Assembly (NCBI GenBank): GCA_009760855.2
Contig: WPIO01000038.1
Span: 1,641,001-1,705,000, forward strand
DNA from: Cristatella mucedo
Lineage: Eukaryota > Bryozoa > Phylactolaemata > Cristatellidae
Direction: 5' to 3'
DNA: 64,000 nt
Positions 49,255 through 61,744 of the stretch are shown in pieces. Below the pieces are notes generated by a model. That model was not told the DNA's origin and did not search any database. It saw only the letters and a list, made by a program, of their open reading frames with translations. How positions within the stretch are numbered: the first letter of the stretch is position 1; the number at the start of each line of letters is the position of its first letter. A program made the position numbers and the translations under genes.

Positions 49255-49645
49255 GTCAACGGTTCTACTTGTTGCATCATCATAATTCTCTCTGAGCTTC
49301 GCTGGCTCTCTATCCAGCATCCAACGGAATTAAAAAGCATCAATCTGGTTTGAAGTACATTTCACTTGGCTGCACTAGCCAACGGATCCGACCGCATTAC
49401 TGCTGTGCTCTGTTCTCAGAGCATCGGCTCCTCAGCATCTGGTCGAATCATACAACCTTGGCCTAAATTGAATTTGTTTTGATGACCAAGTCCTCAGTAA
49501 CTTCGACACTGAAAGTCCGGGAACGGCTTCTGACTACGGTCACTCTGGGTGCAACTCTGGGTGCAACGATCTTGCGTCTTTTAAGCATAAGCTCAAGAAG
49601 AATACGGTTCGATCAGCTTGCTCTCTTCTAGTAAACAGGTCCGAT
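49255..49645 (+). mobile_element. Degraded CR1/L2-like LINE C-terminus
   Basis: Conceptual translation shows LSELRWLSIQHPTELKS and later SFKHKLKKNTVRSAC, matching the order LHWLPVxxRI...FKxxLKTHLF. Many stops. Confidence 0.5.
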
Positions 49646-52228
49646 TTGGTTCTGGTAGTCTGCTCGTGGAAAGCTGTACAAGATTCAGAGGCTTTAACTT
49701 TAACTTCTTCTTGGCAAGATCGCAGCTTTACTAAATCTTGCAGCAAGCTGTTCTTAAGTTAAATTTGGAGACCTTCTCAAAATAGCACTATGCAAAATAA
49801 TTACACAATTCAAGTTTATTGCAACTCACTTGCATTATTTTTTCCTCATTACTCAATTCACAGCAGAGCCATGTCACCTTTAGCTCCCGTAATATATAAT
49901 CCCTAAATGATACATTGATGTATTTTAGTCATCATGACTAAAACTTGCCGATTTATCGGTCTTTCAGTAGCTGATGGGGTCCCTGAAAGAGTTTTCCTAA
50001 TATCGTCAATGCCCTTATAAAATTAGCCAAGGTTTTGGTGCAGAGATAAAGAAATAGATTTATGCTAAATAAGTTTTAATTTAGCAGGAAAATTCCAACC
50101 AAATCACTTGCTCTTAATGGTCCTAGCACTGATAGGGATTTTTGTAATCCAGAAATTGATTCTTGTTCAATATATATATTTTGGATATTTTCAGCAATAG
50201 AAGGTCTTTGTGGTTGAGCGTAACGGGACCTTCTATTCTGCATGCGTACAGTAATCATGGCAACCGTGGACAAGTTGAGCAACTCTTGAATGTGCGATGA
50301 GATACATGGTGCACAAATTCCGATGCTTGCAGTGAGAAAAATATCGGCTAATAATAATGATACATATCATCTGTTAGGCTTCAGGTTACTTCAACATCCG
50401 GTAATGACTAAAGTAAAGGTCTAATTACTTAGTAGCCTCATTCCTAAACTACAGAAGAGTTCTTTCCCCAAATCGTATCAATGGTAACACAGGATTGATT
50501 GCCACTGAATATTAAAATGGTGGTACTCTTACGTGAGCCTGCACATCTCGGAATAAGGGAGCCCTACGGAAGTTATTGCCACACATTTGCTGTTCATGGC
50601 TCATTTGTATCTGTCATCTGTAGCTGGTGCAAGGTGGTAGCACTCAGGCTAAAAGTAATCTTAACTCCGCACAATAAGTTGCCAGCCTATTTCTTTTACA
50701 GGTGAATGTAGTACTATTTTTTACAGGTGAATAAACTCTATTTCTTTAACTGATGAACGTAGCACTAAATAAAGTATTGCTCTAAAGAGACTCAGAGCTA
50801 AATAGATTTAGCAGCACTTTAGACTGCAAACGAGGCTGTCAGCTCGTTGCCGATTTTCATCAGCCACGAGGCGTGTGAGGTGTGTCAACTGCGGTAAAAG
50901 ACAGGAAAAGGAAAACGTGCCCAGCAAGTACAGAAGAGCAATTATTTGGCAGCGAAGCCCGGCCCTCTGTGCGGCATTCAGCCGTGCACGTTAAAAGGAT
51001 AAAGACATATGCTGAGAATAGAGTTTGGGATTGTAGCTCCTCCATTAATGTGGGCATGACGAGGAAATGTATCGATGTCTGCCACAGGTTTCATGCTTTG
51101 AGAGAGCATAGAAACTGTCGGTCTCTTAAGTATCGAAGGTTACTTACATGCGCATGTAAACAACAGGAATACTCCGAGAAATATTAGGCGCTGTTGCAAG
51201 CCTGGGGAGGAAATATTCAAAATGGGCAAGCTCAAGCAATCGAGAATTGAAAGCACCAGAAATGCGAGTGACCGGAAGTTGAAGTCGCTGTACCGCTGCT
51301 TACGCAGAAAGCGAAAGTACTAGGACAACCTCAGTATATCGCTCGGATGTTACTAAGCAGATGCCTACCGACACCAAGCTGCTAAGCTTTTGCCAGCAAA
51401 GCCACGTTGCCACAGGCTCTCTCAGGCATTGGCTGTGTTCTTTTACTGGCTGGCCAGGACCGATAATCTGCATTATTCAATGATCTTATCACAGTACAGC
51501 AATACTTGGCCGATTTTCTGACGTGCACGTACCAAAGCTTCAAAAGTGTACTGTGACTCTAAAGGTAGTGAGCAATTGGGTAACACACACCTCTCCTCCT
51601 CTAGCATTAAGTGAGAGCCGTGAGTGTTTTTACATTTGGCTGCCTGCCAACGTAGCTGTTGCGAAAGCCAGATGCCAAAGCAAACGACTTGGCAGTGTAT
51701 TGGAAATCGTACTTACCCATGCAGAAGATGAGTGGCGTGAGGCCGACGCATGCCACTAATCGTACGCAGACCTTGGACGGTTCATACTGTTCTTATCTCT
51801 CAGAGGCCTCATTTGGAAGTTGCTGGAACCTAAGCTCAACCAACCGAACCCTCCTGTCCCACCGGAAGGTGACTGGCGATTGCTCCTAATGCAGGCGACC
51901 TCCACCATTTTGCCCACTCGCAGCACCTGGAAAGAACCGGAAGATGGCCTAGCTGTGATGGGATTTCAAAACGGAGGCAAGAAATCAAAGCCCCGAGCAT
52001 CCAACGTAGGCAGAGAACAATCGGTGGGCATCAGATGGCTTGGGAGAGTTGTGAAGTGTGACAGCATCAACGAGTGAGAGTGCGTACCAGGCAACAAACA
52101 TATTAAGAGAATTTTCAGAGAAATTTTCCTTGCTCGAATGCTTTACCGAATTGGAAGAAAGAGGTCGGATAGGGAGGCTGGAGCTAGCAAAGGAAGTTAC
52201 CTGTAAACCAGCCTGATTGTCTTGTTAG
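49646..52228. other. No recognisable gene
   Basis: Frames near 50882-51187 and 51523-52077 lack ATG or domain support. Confidence 0.35.
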
Positions 52229-52377
52229 AGGTTGTAGGACCTTCCGCCGCCTGGACGTTTCAACCCCCCCCCCCCGACATTTCACCCTGGACAACCCTCG
52301 GACATTCTACCCCCAACCTCCCACCGTAGGACCTTTCCCCTATATTGATGAATGTATGAATAAGAATACAGATACGT

Positions 52378-52455
52378 GAATATATATATATATATTCATA
52401 TATATATATATATATATATGAATATATATATGAATATATATATATATATATATAT
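52378..52455. repeat. Palindromic (AT)n tract
   Basis: Runs of TA punctuated by GAATATA and TATTCATA make long self-complementary stretches in the middle of the foldback-like element. Confidence 0.9.
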
Positions 52456-52649
52456 GCATACATGATCAAATGAAGTTCACCCTCTATCGAAATAAAATCA
52501 ACTCAGTATAATTGAAAGTTTTGTTAATTCTGGATGAAATATTCACTGGTTTGTATTGTATTACACAGTTCATTTGAGTAGTCTAATCACAAAAACTATA
52601 CTCTGATGTTGTGCTAAATAAACTACTGATAGGCCAATCAGATTAATCA

Positions 52650-52870
52650 TGTAAACCCTAAAAACTGAACCCGAAACCCCAAACTCTAAACACTAAACCC
52701 TGAACACTAAGCACTAAAACCCTACAGCCCAAAACCTTTAAACCCCTACACCCTCATCCCAAACCGCTAAAACCTAAACGCTAAACCCTAAAATACAAAT
52801 GCTAAACCCGCAACCGTCACCGCTCAACCCTCAAACATAAACCTTAGACCTTAAACCCTAAAAACCCTGT
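52650..52870. repeat. Degenerate telomere-like CCCTAAA tract
   Basis: About 30 imperfect 6-8-base units such as AAACCCTA, AAACCCC, AACACTA and AAACCTA, all C-rich on the plus strand. The predominant unit looks like CCCTAAA rather than the CCCTAA usual in animals. Confidence 0.7.
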
Positions 52871-53006
52871 CTAGCATTATGCCCTCACAGAGATGTCCTA
52901 CCCCAGGTGAAGAAATGTCCTAACAGAAGGGGGAAATGTCGGGGGGGGATGTCCAGGGGGAATGTCCCGTCGGAAGGGGGCGGGGAATGTCCGCACCCCT
53001 AGTTAG

Positions 53007-53819
53007 CGATTCAAGGCTTGATATGGTGTGAGGGAAGATTGGGGACGAGTGGCTCGTTGCCGGGGTCCGGAATTAAGGGAATCGCTAATATCCACAGGCG
53101 ACGGAGCGAACACGAAAAGTCGCTCGACTGTTTTTCTCTTATCAAAATAGACACTGATTTGTACGATAATCGATCTGTACGTTCAAGCCACAACAAGCTA
53201 CTAGTCTCTTTCCGATGACTTGGAAAAGGCCCACCTCATACACTGTCGTACATCCTGGACTAAAATATTGCAGTCAACGAGGCACATCGTTACAAAACCA
53301 GGCGATTAGTTATTTTGCATGGGGAAAATAAGACCTTGGCCATCTCTTGCACGATTTCTAAAGTGTTCCTAATGCAGCCCTTACTAACGGGAGCAAACAG
53401 ATAAGTCAGCCACCAAGGCGAAAGCTTTAGTGCAGAGGAGAACTCTTAAAAAAGTTGATGCCTAATACGTTAGACCCTTTAAAAGTTATGCCCCTCTCTC
53501 ATTTAGGTAAATTGATATTAGAAACCCCACTCGATATGCGTTGACGCTCATACCTGGTACAAAGTAATATTATAGTACGCTAAGTGAAAGAGAATCGCTT
53601 AAGAGATACGTGGTTTATGCAGGCTAGCAAGTAAGTATTCCACAGGGTAACGTTTACGGAAGCGCACTGAGGAAAACTCCCTAAGACCAGCAAATACTGC
53701 GAGTGACATTTGGATATTCAGCTTCTTTCTAAATATTCGGGAGCATACTCGCTGAATTAAGAACGAAAATAATTTGTGTAAGGTCGGTCACAGGCACAGC
53801 TAAATCTTGATTAAGACGA
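53007..53819. other. No recognisable feature
   Basis: Nothing supported. Confidence 0.35.
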
Positions 53820-54010
53820 GGAGATAGTGCAACGTGAAGCCTGATTGAAAAGCATTTCTTATCGATAGGTTGGAGAAAGCGCATTTAAAGGCCTACAAAT
53901 TAGTGAACGAGTCTTGAGGTTAATGCACTGCTCGAACGGAAGCCAGTGCAGGTCACTAACTTACAAGTGGTGATGCGACAGCTGTAACGTTCACGATGAG
54001 TGCAGTATTT
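53820..54010 (-). mobile_element. LINE-A fragment, minus strand
   Basis: TTGAGGTTAATGCACTGCTC and GGAAGCCAGTGCAGGTC are the minus-strand image of the LINE-A HWLPVKQRIDFKVL region; ends near AACGTTCACGATGAG. Confidence 0.6.
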
Positions 54011-54574
54011 TCTGCTATGTAATACTGCACGTTAAACATGCGTACCGCGGTTACTTCCGTGTCGGATAATATTGGCAAGAAACTTTCTAAGGGTACGCTC
54101 AAGAAAAAAAGCAAGTTTTAGTTCGCTTCGTAACTCTTTACGGATTCTTAAGGTCGCTCAGGTTAACTTACGTGACATTGTAGCTTGTGCTAGGCGGTTT
54201 AACAGAAGGCTTTTAACGAGGCAAAATATGCTACGTGCTGTCACGGGAGGTAGCAAGTCTCTATCTTTAGCCAACCACTATCGGGTAGTCACCAGTAAAG
54301 CACTAGCAAAAGCAGTTTTCACACGTCCGCATACCGACGCTACACGAGATTTCCTTCAAAGTCAGGCAGTTCACCATGAGCCTACCTTAGCATTCTCACT
54401 TACATTCTCACAGACCACAAGGTATCCTGGTCTCCTTCAGCTGAGCTAATGGGTGACACTGCTAAAAATCAGGGAGGCAGAACTTTCTGGTTCTCACGAA
54501 TCCCGGTAATCTATGCTTTTACCACCAACAAAAGAACACCGCGAACCGAACGTACTACCATAATTATAAATATA
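54011..54574. other. No recognisable gene
   Basis: A 125-codon open frame (54072-54449) starts with TTG and matches nothing I know. Confidence 0.3.
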
Positions 54575-55146
54575 AAGTGAACTCCTTGTTGCTCACTTTT
54601 AGGTCGCGTTATCCTTTGGCTCCAGCCTATCTCTCAGATCTACTTCCCCCACCAGGCCAAGCATCGTACCAAACGCTTTTCGGAATCCAACAGTTTACCA
54701 ATACCTCGTACAAACCTCAAATCTTTTTGAGACCTTGCATTCTGTTCGTGTGCTCCCAAAGCCTGGAACTCCCTCCCGCCTTGCGTCAGAACGTCCCCTG
54801 ACATGACCACATTTAAAATGAGCTCTAAAACACACCTATTTACGAAAGCATTTTAGTGGGTCCCGGTGATTCGTCCTTCATGTGCTGACTTCAAGCTCCT
54901 TCTCCTGCATGCTGCCACTAACCTTGATTTGCATGCTGACCCTGTGCATGCTGCCACTAACCTTGATTTGCATGCTGACCCTGTGCACGTCACCTATAAC
55001 CATTCTATTCATGTTTATCAAGCATGATATCACTTACCATTCAATTGGCACTTCCCTTCCCAGCAAATGTGAAGCACCGAGAAAGAGATTGAGTTATTTG
55101 AGGGTGCTTTATCAAGTGCATTATTATTATTATTATTATTATTATT
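54575..55146 (+). mobile_element. LINE-A 3' end with internal 3' UTR duplication
   Basis: C-terminal block (LTFRSRYPLAPAYLSDLL), decayed end, 3' UTR, hairpin (GCACCGAGAAAGAGATTG), and (ATT)n to 55146. About 40 bp of the UTR (TGCTGCCACTAACCTTG to GACCCTGTGCA) occur twice in tandem at 54910-54987. Confidence 0.85.
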
Positions 55147-57127
55147 CCAGGCACACACTGGTTAGCTCAAATTTTTCCGATGTTTCCCGGTCGGCTCCAG
55201 CACAGCATACCGCAGCAGACGGGAATCCAAGCTTCAGTATTTGTAAAATATGCCACAATGAGACCCTCACTAATTGCTCAAAAGTATGCCTACAAGGTGT
55301 TGCTGTCTAACAAGGCCGATGTGTCTAAGGGAGGTACTTTGTAGCTATTAGGCCACGGTGGACATCTAACTCAAGAATACTGCAGTAACTGACCCGAGTA
55401 TTCCCCAGGCTGGAGTATTCTCGTGGTTAAAACGACCTTTAGTAGATTACACCCTGGTATGTTGCGGCCTGTGCAAACTTGAGAAACAGCGGTTGCACAT
55501 GCCAGGCGACCCTGCAAACGACCTGCCAATGTGTACAAATTGCTTTTAAGCTGCGTAGGTGGTTGAGCCACCGTGCCCAAAACTACTAGAGACTGTGTGA
55601 AAGAGTATGTACGCTTAGCTTATGTAGGCCAGCTGTTCACCTGCTTTCACAGGCTTTCTGCAGACGTTGCTGTTCCCTAAGTATAATCAGCTGCTCCAAC
55701 TCACTGTCTCTTACCGTGAGCCACTGACTGCAGCAACGGAGCACCACCGGCTTCCCCCTAAGCCTGTACTTGCATCTCCTTGAGTGCACCATAAGTGGAT
55801 CTGGCTGAGCTTCGATGGCTGAGCCATGACGCAAAGGGGCGAAATGCAATCGTCTAGCAGTATCTGCCACAAAGCGTCAGCGAGTATCAAATGGCTTGGG
55901 GGGCTCGGAAAGTGTGGAAGTACCACACTTCTAAATTGCCTAAAGAGTTTGAAAACTATTCCGAGAATTGGCTATGTTTTTTTCCGAGTCGGATCTGCAA
56001 TAACAAGTACTGCCTCGATGACTAAGGCCAAATTTATGTTTTTGTAACTAAAGTTATCTCCATCTCAGGCTACACTCCTTAAGCTGTAATGTTAGGAAGG
56101 ACATTGCCTATTATATTTTCCCGTTTAATAATACTGTTTGATATGTCAATGCTATTGACAGAATTGATAAACTATGCAGCTTTTTCATTCATTAAGCTGG
56201 CAGTGTTAGCTGGTTAAAAGATTCAGGACTTTCTTTCTACATTAGACTGTACAACTGTATAGCCCTATGGGTATGGAAAACTGTTTGGAAATATGAAGAC
56301 TAAGTGTTATTATAATAATACATAATGTAATATAGTATACACTAATATTGTGCAAATACACCTGGTAAATTCAACCGACGACTAAAATATATATTCTAGT
56401 GTTAAAATAGTCGAATTCAGGCTGACGGTAAGCTCTAATTCAGATCTTTAGATTCTTAGTGATACAAGAAAGGTCGGCTGATCACATGTCGTTCAAATTT
56501 TCCGGAACAGCTCTGGATCTCATTAGGAATGCAGTTACAACAAAATGAGATGCCGTGGACAGGTCGGCAAATGAGATATTCTTCAGAGACTAATAGAGTA
56601 CTCTGGGAGAACAGGTCACTAATGCCGTTTTAGTGATGCCAATTACTTTCTCCCTAATGGACTATTCAGGAGCCCGTGAGATAGTTACAGACTTATCTGT
56701 CGACTTTTCAAATAATCGGGGCTACTTGGTGGCAGTTTTAACCCGGAGGCTGTTCCAAAACTCGATGCGTAAAACAAGTGCTGCGAAAAAGATTACTAGA
56801 GACGGTCAGCTGACTATGACACATTAAAAGTCACTGCCTAGCACATAGCTCTGGCAGCATTGTTGTCTCAATCTTAACGGCATTAGGCAACTTAAGATCA
56901 AAGACTAAAGATGGAAATGAGTACGTCAGTTATTCAAGTAATAACGAGAGACGCAAACTCGCAGAGTTAGGTTCACCTAGCTCTGCCTTGACAAGCAGTC
57001 TCAAAAATACTCTCTGTAGAAGTTATACCATCTAAATCTGTCCCTCTTGATATTCGGTAAGATACTTCGATTTGCCATCAGCCGACTGGGTACTCACTCA
57101 TGAAAGAGGAGTCCAGGGTAGAACACG
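55147..57127. other. No recognisable gene
   Basis: A phrase near 55888 (TCAAATGGCTTGGGGGGC) resembles 52031 (TCAGATGGCTTGGGAGAG), hinting at a short shared repeat. Confidence 0.3.
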
Positions 57128-58228
57128 TTCGTTAATAATAATAATAATAACAATGTACTTGATGAAGCACCCTCAGAGAATTTAATGTTTTTCTAGGCGC
57201 TTTACATTTGCTGCAGAGGGAAATGCAATTGAATGGTAAGTAAAATTATGCTTGAAAAGCAAACAAAATGAATAACATGGTTGGGTGACATGCACAGGGT
57301 CAGCATGCAAATCTGGTTAGTGGCAGCATGCACAGTGTCAGCACCCATAAGCACGTGAAGGACGAATCACAGGGACCAACTAAATGCTGTCCCGAATAGG
57401 TGTGTTTTTAAGTTCCTTTTAAATGTGGTCAGGTCAGGGGATGTTCTGACGCAGGTCGGGAGGGAGTTCCAGGCTTTGGGAGCATACGAACTAAATGCAC
57501 GGTCTCGTAAGAATTTAAAGTTTGTACGAGGTATTTCTAGACTGTTGGATTCCAAAAATCCGGTGGTACGATGCTTGGCCTGATGGGGGAGTATGTCGGA
57601 GAGATAGGCTGGAGCCATAGAATGAAGGGACCTAAAAGTGAGTGACAAAACCTTGAAGTCAATCCGTTGCTTGACTGGTAGCCAGTGCAGGTCGGCGAGA
57701 AGTGGAGTAAAGTGGCAACTGCGACGCTCACGACAGACAAGCCTAGCTGCAGAGTTGTGCACCAGCTGCAATCACCTGATCGCACATGCTGGTAGGCCAG
57801 TAAGCAGTGAGTTGCAGAAGTCGAGACGGGATGTCACGAATGCATGGACCAACTTAGACGTGGTATCCTTATCTAAACAAGCCCGAATTTTAGCAATGTT
57901 ATGAAGCTGAAAATAGGCAGATTTGACTGTGGAGATGATATGGTCGTCTAACGAGAGGTAGCTTTGGAATATGGCACCTAGATTTCGAGCCGATTCGATA
58001 TGAGATATGCTGGCAGAGCCAATTGTGAGAGACAGCCTTTCCAATCTCTGAATCACACCCGGTTTGCCCATAACTAGTAAGTTAGTTTTTTCATCGTTTA
58101 GTTTTAGAATATTTGCTGCCACCCATGTGCGGATGTCATCAATGCATGCAGCAATTGAGTTTAGAGAATTTGAGGTGCTCGAAGGCTGCGAGGGATCAAA
58201 GCAAAGGTACAACTGAGTGTCATGTTAT
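57128..58228 (-). mobile_element. LINE-A 3' half, nearly open RT C-terminus, minus strand
   Basis: The best LINE-A frame in the window: 58212 to 57367 on the minus strand with one in-frame stop at 57769-57771 (CGA to TGA between PACAIR and LQLVHNSAARLV). It reads CFDPSQPSSTSNSLN, ANILKLNDEKTNLLVMGK, HIESARNLGAIF, HNIAKIRACLDKDTTS, LVHAFVTSRLDFCNSLL, then LHWLPVKQRIDFKVLS and LKTHLFGTAFSW. The catalytic ADD box is lost at the truncation point (DTQLYLCF near 58225). 3' UTR, hairpin and (ATT)n at 57128-57150. Confidence 0.92.
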
Positions 58229-59463
58229 ACGTCCATATATATGTCCATTTGTTTAGCTTTGAGGCCAAGCTGTACAATCACCACTATATGTTCACGGAGT
58301 AGTAGCTGGGATTCGACATGCAATTGGGTATGGATTGGTACCTTTAACTACCGCCCCCAATTGCCCCAATGGCCCAGAACGTAGACAAGCATAAAAAAGC
58401 AAGGGCTTAGACCATGCTTGCTAGCAAGGCAACAAATGTTATGTCGTACCTGTCGTGCTTTCTTTCTGAGCAGGGAGTTACCACAAGCGAAAAACTATCG
58501 ATGCTGCAGACTAGCTACAGATGCCCCACAGAGGTATTGCCAACTGTTAACGAATCAAGCAATCTATTGCATAGCTGAAGCTTCTCGGGTGATCTGTATC
58601 TGCAGATCCTCTGGGCTTAATGGCAATAGTGGGCAGTAGCACTCTGTCTTGCTACCATATTCGCGATATTCAGATAACCCTAGCTTTGAACTTGCTTCAG
58701 CTGTAGATTACCCACTTTTCTAGCAACTGGAAGACCCTTGCTAAGATGGCTTCTTGGGTGTGGGACGCAGACCTACTGATTTCGTTGATCAATAGTTACC
58801 TTTTTAGGTGCATGTAGCGCCCTGAAAGTCTGGAAGTTGGTGCAGGTGAGTTGTTCTGCATGTGATGGATTCATTATAGAACCATGCCTAGACCCTTTTT
58901 CTTGTGCGGTTACATCACTTTCCTTCCGGCCAATTACTAGCAAATCAGCTGCCTATGACGTTGCAAATCGTTTCGAGAGGCCCACCTATGGCAAGCAAGA
59001 TCCTGTAATTGGAGATTCCATACAAGACGAACTACATTACAAGACAGGTGAGCTCATGATTTGGCCAGATGTGATCAATCAGTTGCCCCTATAAGATAAC
59101 ATTCCCTGCTGATCTACCACGGGTCATGGCGTGGACATGTTGGAAGAAGAATGCATCCACTTTGAATCCCAAAAAGCAGTTAAAAATTCAAGGGGAAGTC
59201 TCACTGTGTGCAACTATATTCAGCTCACACTTGTAAGTGGGCAATCCCCCAGATGACGCATGTCACGTGCTGAACCAATCAATGGCTGGGGAGGCCCTGC
59301 AGCCGGTTATTTAAGAACTCGTTGCTTGATCGAGGTCACTAGCTTCTAGTAGACCTGGTGGTTAGCAGCTCATTACCCCTGACTCTCCTCTGATCAGAAG
59401 CTGGCTGTGGCAGGTCAGGTGCCAGTGGCTCGTTCTCGGACGGCAGGCATTTATTGTCTAAGC
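58229..59463. other. 5' flank of mucin gene 2
   Basis: No repeats recognised. Probably contains the gene 2 promoter and 5' UTR near its right end. Confidence 0.35.
59308..59315 (+). promoter_or_regulatory. Possible TATA-like box of mucin gene 2
   Basis: TATTTAAG stands about 150 bases before ATG 59464. Position and sequence fit a weak core promoter, but there is no transcript evidence and such motifs are common in AT-rich DNA. Confidence 0.22.
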
Positions 59464-59530
59464 ATGATTGCCGACACTAAGCAACGTATGCTGCTGCTGC
59501 CAGTACTGTTACTGACTTGGCACACTCAAG
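59464..59530 (+). CDS. Mucin-like gene 2, exon 1 (signal peptide)
   Basis: Seen: ATG 59464 opens 22 codons plus one base: a polar start with TKQR, a Leu-rich core (MLLLPVLLLTW), then HTQ, ending at CTCAAG|GTGAGT, a near-perfect splice donor (GT at 59531). The nucleotide sequence aligns with gene 1 exon 1 (TKQ, a run of Leu, PVLL, then TQ) and with the bases just upstream (TCAGGTGCC in both). The frame is open further upstream but without an ATG. Phase 1 fits the exon at 63403, where the split codon GGC gives Gly just after the signal core. Inferred: first exon of the second mucin paralogue; intron about 3.9 kb, against 12.6 kb in gene 1. Confidence 0.66.
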
Positions 59531-59854
59531 GTGAGTTAGCGAGCCGAACTGAGCTGCAATGGGGGGGGGCCACAGTTCAATGTCTCAGTAAAGGATGCTT
59601 ATATAGTGTAGTGGCAGTTAATGAAGAGATTACCTCAGATTGGGGTGCTTTCTGTTGCAGCTGCTGCAAAAAAAACTGCTTCTGCAGCAGCTGCAGCTTA
59701 AGTCCTGAATTTAGAGAACTGCAGTCCATTAGACATTACGCCACGTAAGCACGAACAAGTTTTACTTTGGAACTCTTACCTGAGCAGGTCCTGGTTTGGG
59801 CTAAATCGCATATTGAATCAGTCTTTGTGGCTTTGTGGAGTTGCACATTTAGAC

Positions 59855-59893
59855 ACACACACACACACACACACAGACACACGCACACACACA
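59855..59893. repeat. (CA)n microsatellite
   Basis: ACAC run with a few interruptions, inside the mucin gene 2 intron. Confidence 0.9.
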
Positions 59894-60060
59894 CTTATCG
59901 CTTACATGAAAGCACGTCGACTTGACAGTAGAGAACATGTTTTCAGTAGTTAAAAATTCATTGTGGAATAGTATGTTCAGATCACTGGTAAACTTAAAGA
60001 GACTGATGCTCGAAAAACAATTGTTTAGATTGTGGTGTCACAGATTTCTGATAAAACTGG

Positions 60061-60565
60061 TTAATTAATATCTATTAGATTTGTCTTGTCATCGTTAATC
60101 ATCAAAATTCCTGCCAATTCTAATACAGATGTCTTCGACGCAGACTGCAAGAGAACGAAGCTTGCGGCAAAGGTAAAACGCTTAGATGGGTTAAAGAATA
60201 AATAGAGACAGAATATTTTGGAATATATATTCGATATATTCGAATTATATATGGAATATAAGTCGATGCAGTTTTTGGAGAAAATGTCGACCATAAGGTA
60301 AGTATAGTTCACTAAAACGCTTGGAACCTATGAATTAATCATCAGGTAACCCAATTTTACAGTTCCCTAGAAGATTGGCAGATATTTGTAACTGCACTCT
60401 GAAATTTCTTACAGAGGTAGGACTTAACCCACCTAAGCACTGTGCCAATGATACCTAGTCGTATAAATAGGTGGTCCAGAAGCATCCTTCGGTCAACGGT
60501 ACTGAATGTCAGGAACCAATCTCGAAATTTCAGAACAGTGGCCTTACAGCTAATCAGCATTGTTT
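60061..60565 (-). mobile_element. CR1/L2-like RT fragment, minus strand
   Basis: Minus strand: STVDRRMLLDHLFIRLGIIG, TVLRWVKSYL and KFQSAVTNICQSSREL (60357-60545) match the RT region AAFDTVDHxxLLxRLxxxxGIxGTVLxWFxSYL. Then LYLFFNPSKR and LMINDDKTNL (60061-60215) match the block after the catalytic box. The box itself is deleted. Inside the mucin gene 2 intron. Confidence 0.75.
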
Positions 60566-61439
60566 AGGTCATGGCAAACTCAGAGCAACAGAAACTATGA
60601 CCAGATTTATTTATTTCTTTTATTGTCAAGTGCAGCATACAGCTTTAATATATTGAGGCTCTGCTGTCAGAAACTAGAGTATTAGATTACTAATGGATCG
60701 TTAATTTAAGCATTCCTTCAAGAGGTTAATTTCTGAGGGTATCCAAGGTGGTAATTTTTGCAATTAGGGCTAATTTTCGTGTAGAATCCTGTGACATTGT
60801 GTGGCAGCTGCTTAGTTAGAATATGGTGATATCCTCAAACTTAAGAGCTTACACGAAACCGTTATAACTATTTGCTATTTCATATAACTTTTGTAATAAT
60901 ATTTTTATTTATACTAAATAATATAATACAGGTATTTGTTTATGGATTGTGTATACTATTTATATATATCTATGCATAGCTACGTAGTTAATTGATAGTA
61001 AACCTGATCGCTAAATTGACATAGCTCACTCCCTCAAGCTACACGAGTTCTTTTTTAACCTCAAATTACATTCACAGCCATTCGTATGATCATCCATGTG
61101 GTTGGGGCTATGGCCTTGTAAGGGTGAAAAGATGTACAGTCAGTATTTAATTGCTTCCTACAGTGTCCTTTGCAGTTGATGCTTGTGAGAATTACGATGA
61201 AGCAAATACAAAAAGCAAAACATTATTGAATTATTCACGGTGGCAGAATTCCTGCTGTTTTTCAAAGCTTCAAGAAAAGATTAACATAAATCGTGACATC
61301 ACTATTATAAAAAACTGGATTTTTTTTGACAAGATACTCAGTTAGATACGCCACTGTTAAGCACCAGTCGGCAGCAAAGTTAACGAGCTGTCAGTGTAGT
61401 GCCAATATGATCCTCTAAATTATTTCATTGACGTAAAAT
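60566..61439. other. Gene 2 intron, nothing recognised
   Basis: AT-rich, short frames only. Confidence 0.35.
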
Positions 61440-61740
61440 ATTCTGTTGGCGACTATAATGTAATGTAATGTAATGTAATGTATCTCCGTCAGTAACTCCA
61501 CAAAGTCATATAGACCATGTGGGTGTTACGCGGGAGAGTTTTGTATAGCACACTCACAGCCTAAGCAGCTTTCGGTACGCATTCGGTAGCCAACAGACTT
61601 CGTCTCACGCAACAAAGAGAAAGTGGGAAGCATAGCAGAGTTAGGAGAGCAGTTGAGGTAGTGAGTAGCATAGAAGTAGCAGTTCAGGACCGCTGAAATG
61701 GATGTGCCATAGTCGGCAGTTGGAGAGTAGATGTCGTTGA
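61440..61740 (-). mobile_element. LINE-B 3' end with (TGTAA)n tail, minus strand
   Basis: (TGTAA)5 at about 61458-61482 leads into the LINE-B 3' UTR (TATCTCCGTCAGTAACTCC, CATGTGGGTGTTACG) and C-terminal remnant. This is the clearest LINE-B tail in the window. Confidence 0.82.
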
Positions 61741-61744
61741 GCAA

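Larger units (their letters stand above)
52229..53001. mobile_element. Foldback-like element with G-rich inverted ends
   Basis: Left end: repeated CCCCCGACATTTC / GGACATTCTACCCCC phrases. Right end: the inverse, GGGGGAAATGTC, GGGGGGATGTCC, GGGAATGTCC. The termini align as AGGnnnnGGACnTTCC inverted. GTTAG occurs at both edges (52224-52228, 53002-53006), a possible 5-bp target duplication. The centre holds an AT palindrome and a telomere-like tract but no coding capacity. Confidence 0.6.

Noticed and set aside
54072-54449. 125-residue basic protein
   Set aside because: Starts with TTG, matches no domain I know, and lies between LINE fragments.
59407-59748. A 113-residue Cys-rich protein reading through exon 1 of gene 2
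   Set aside because: Reads past a strong splice donor into intron; the frame has no ATG before 59464.
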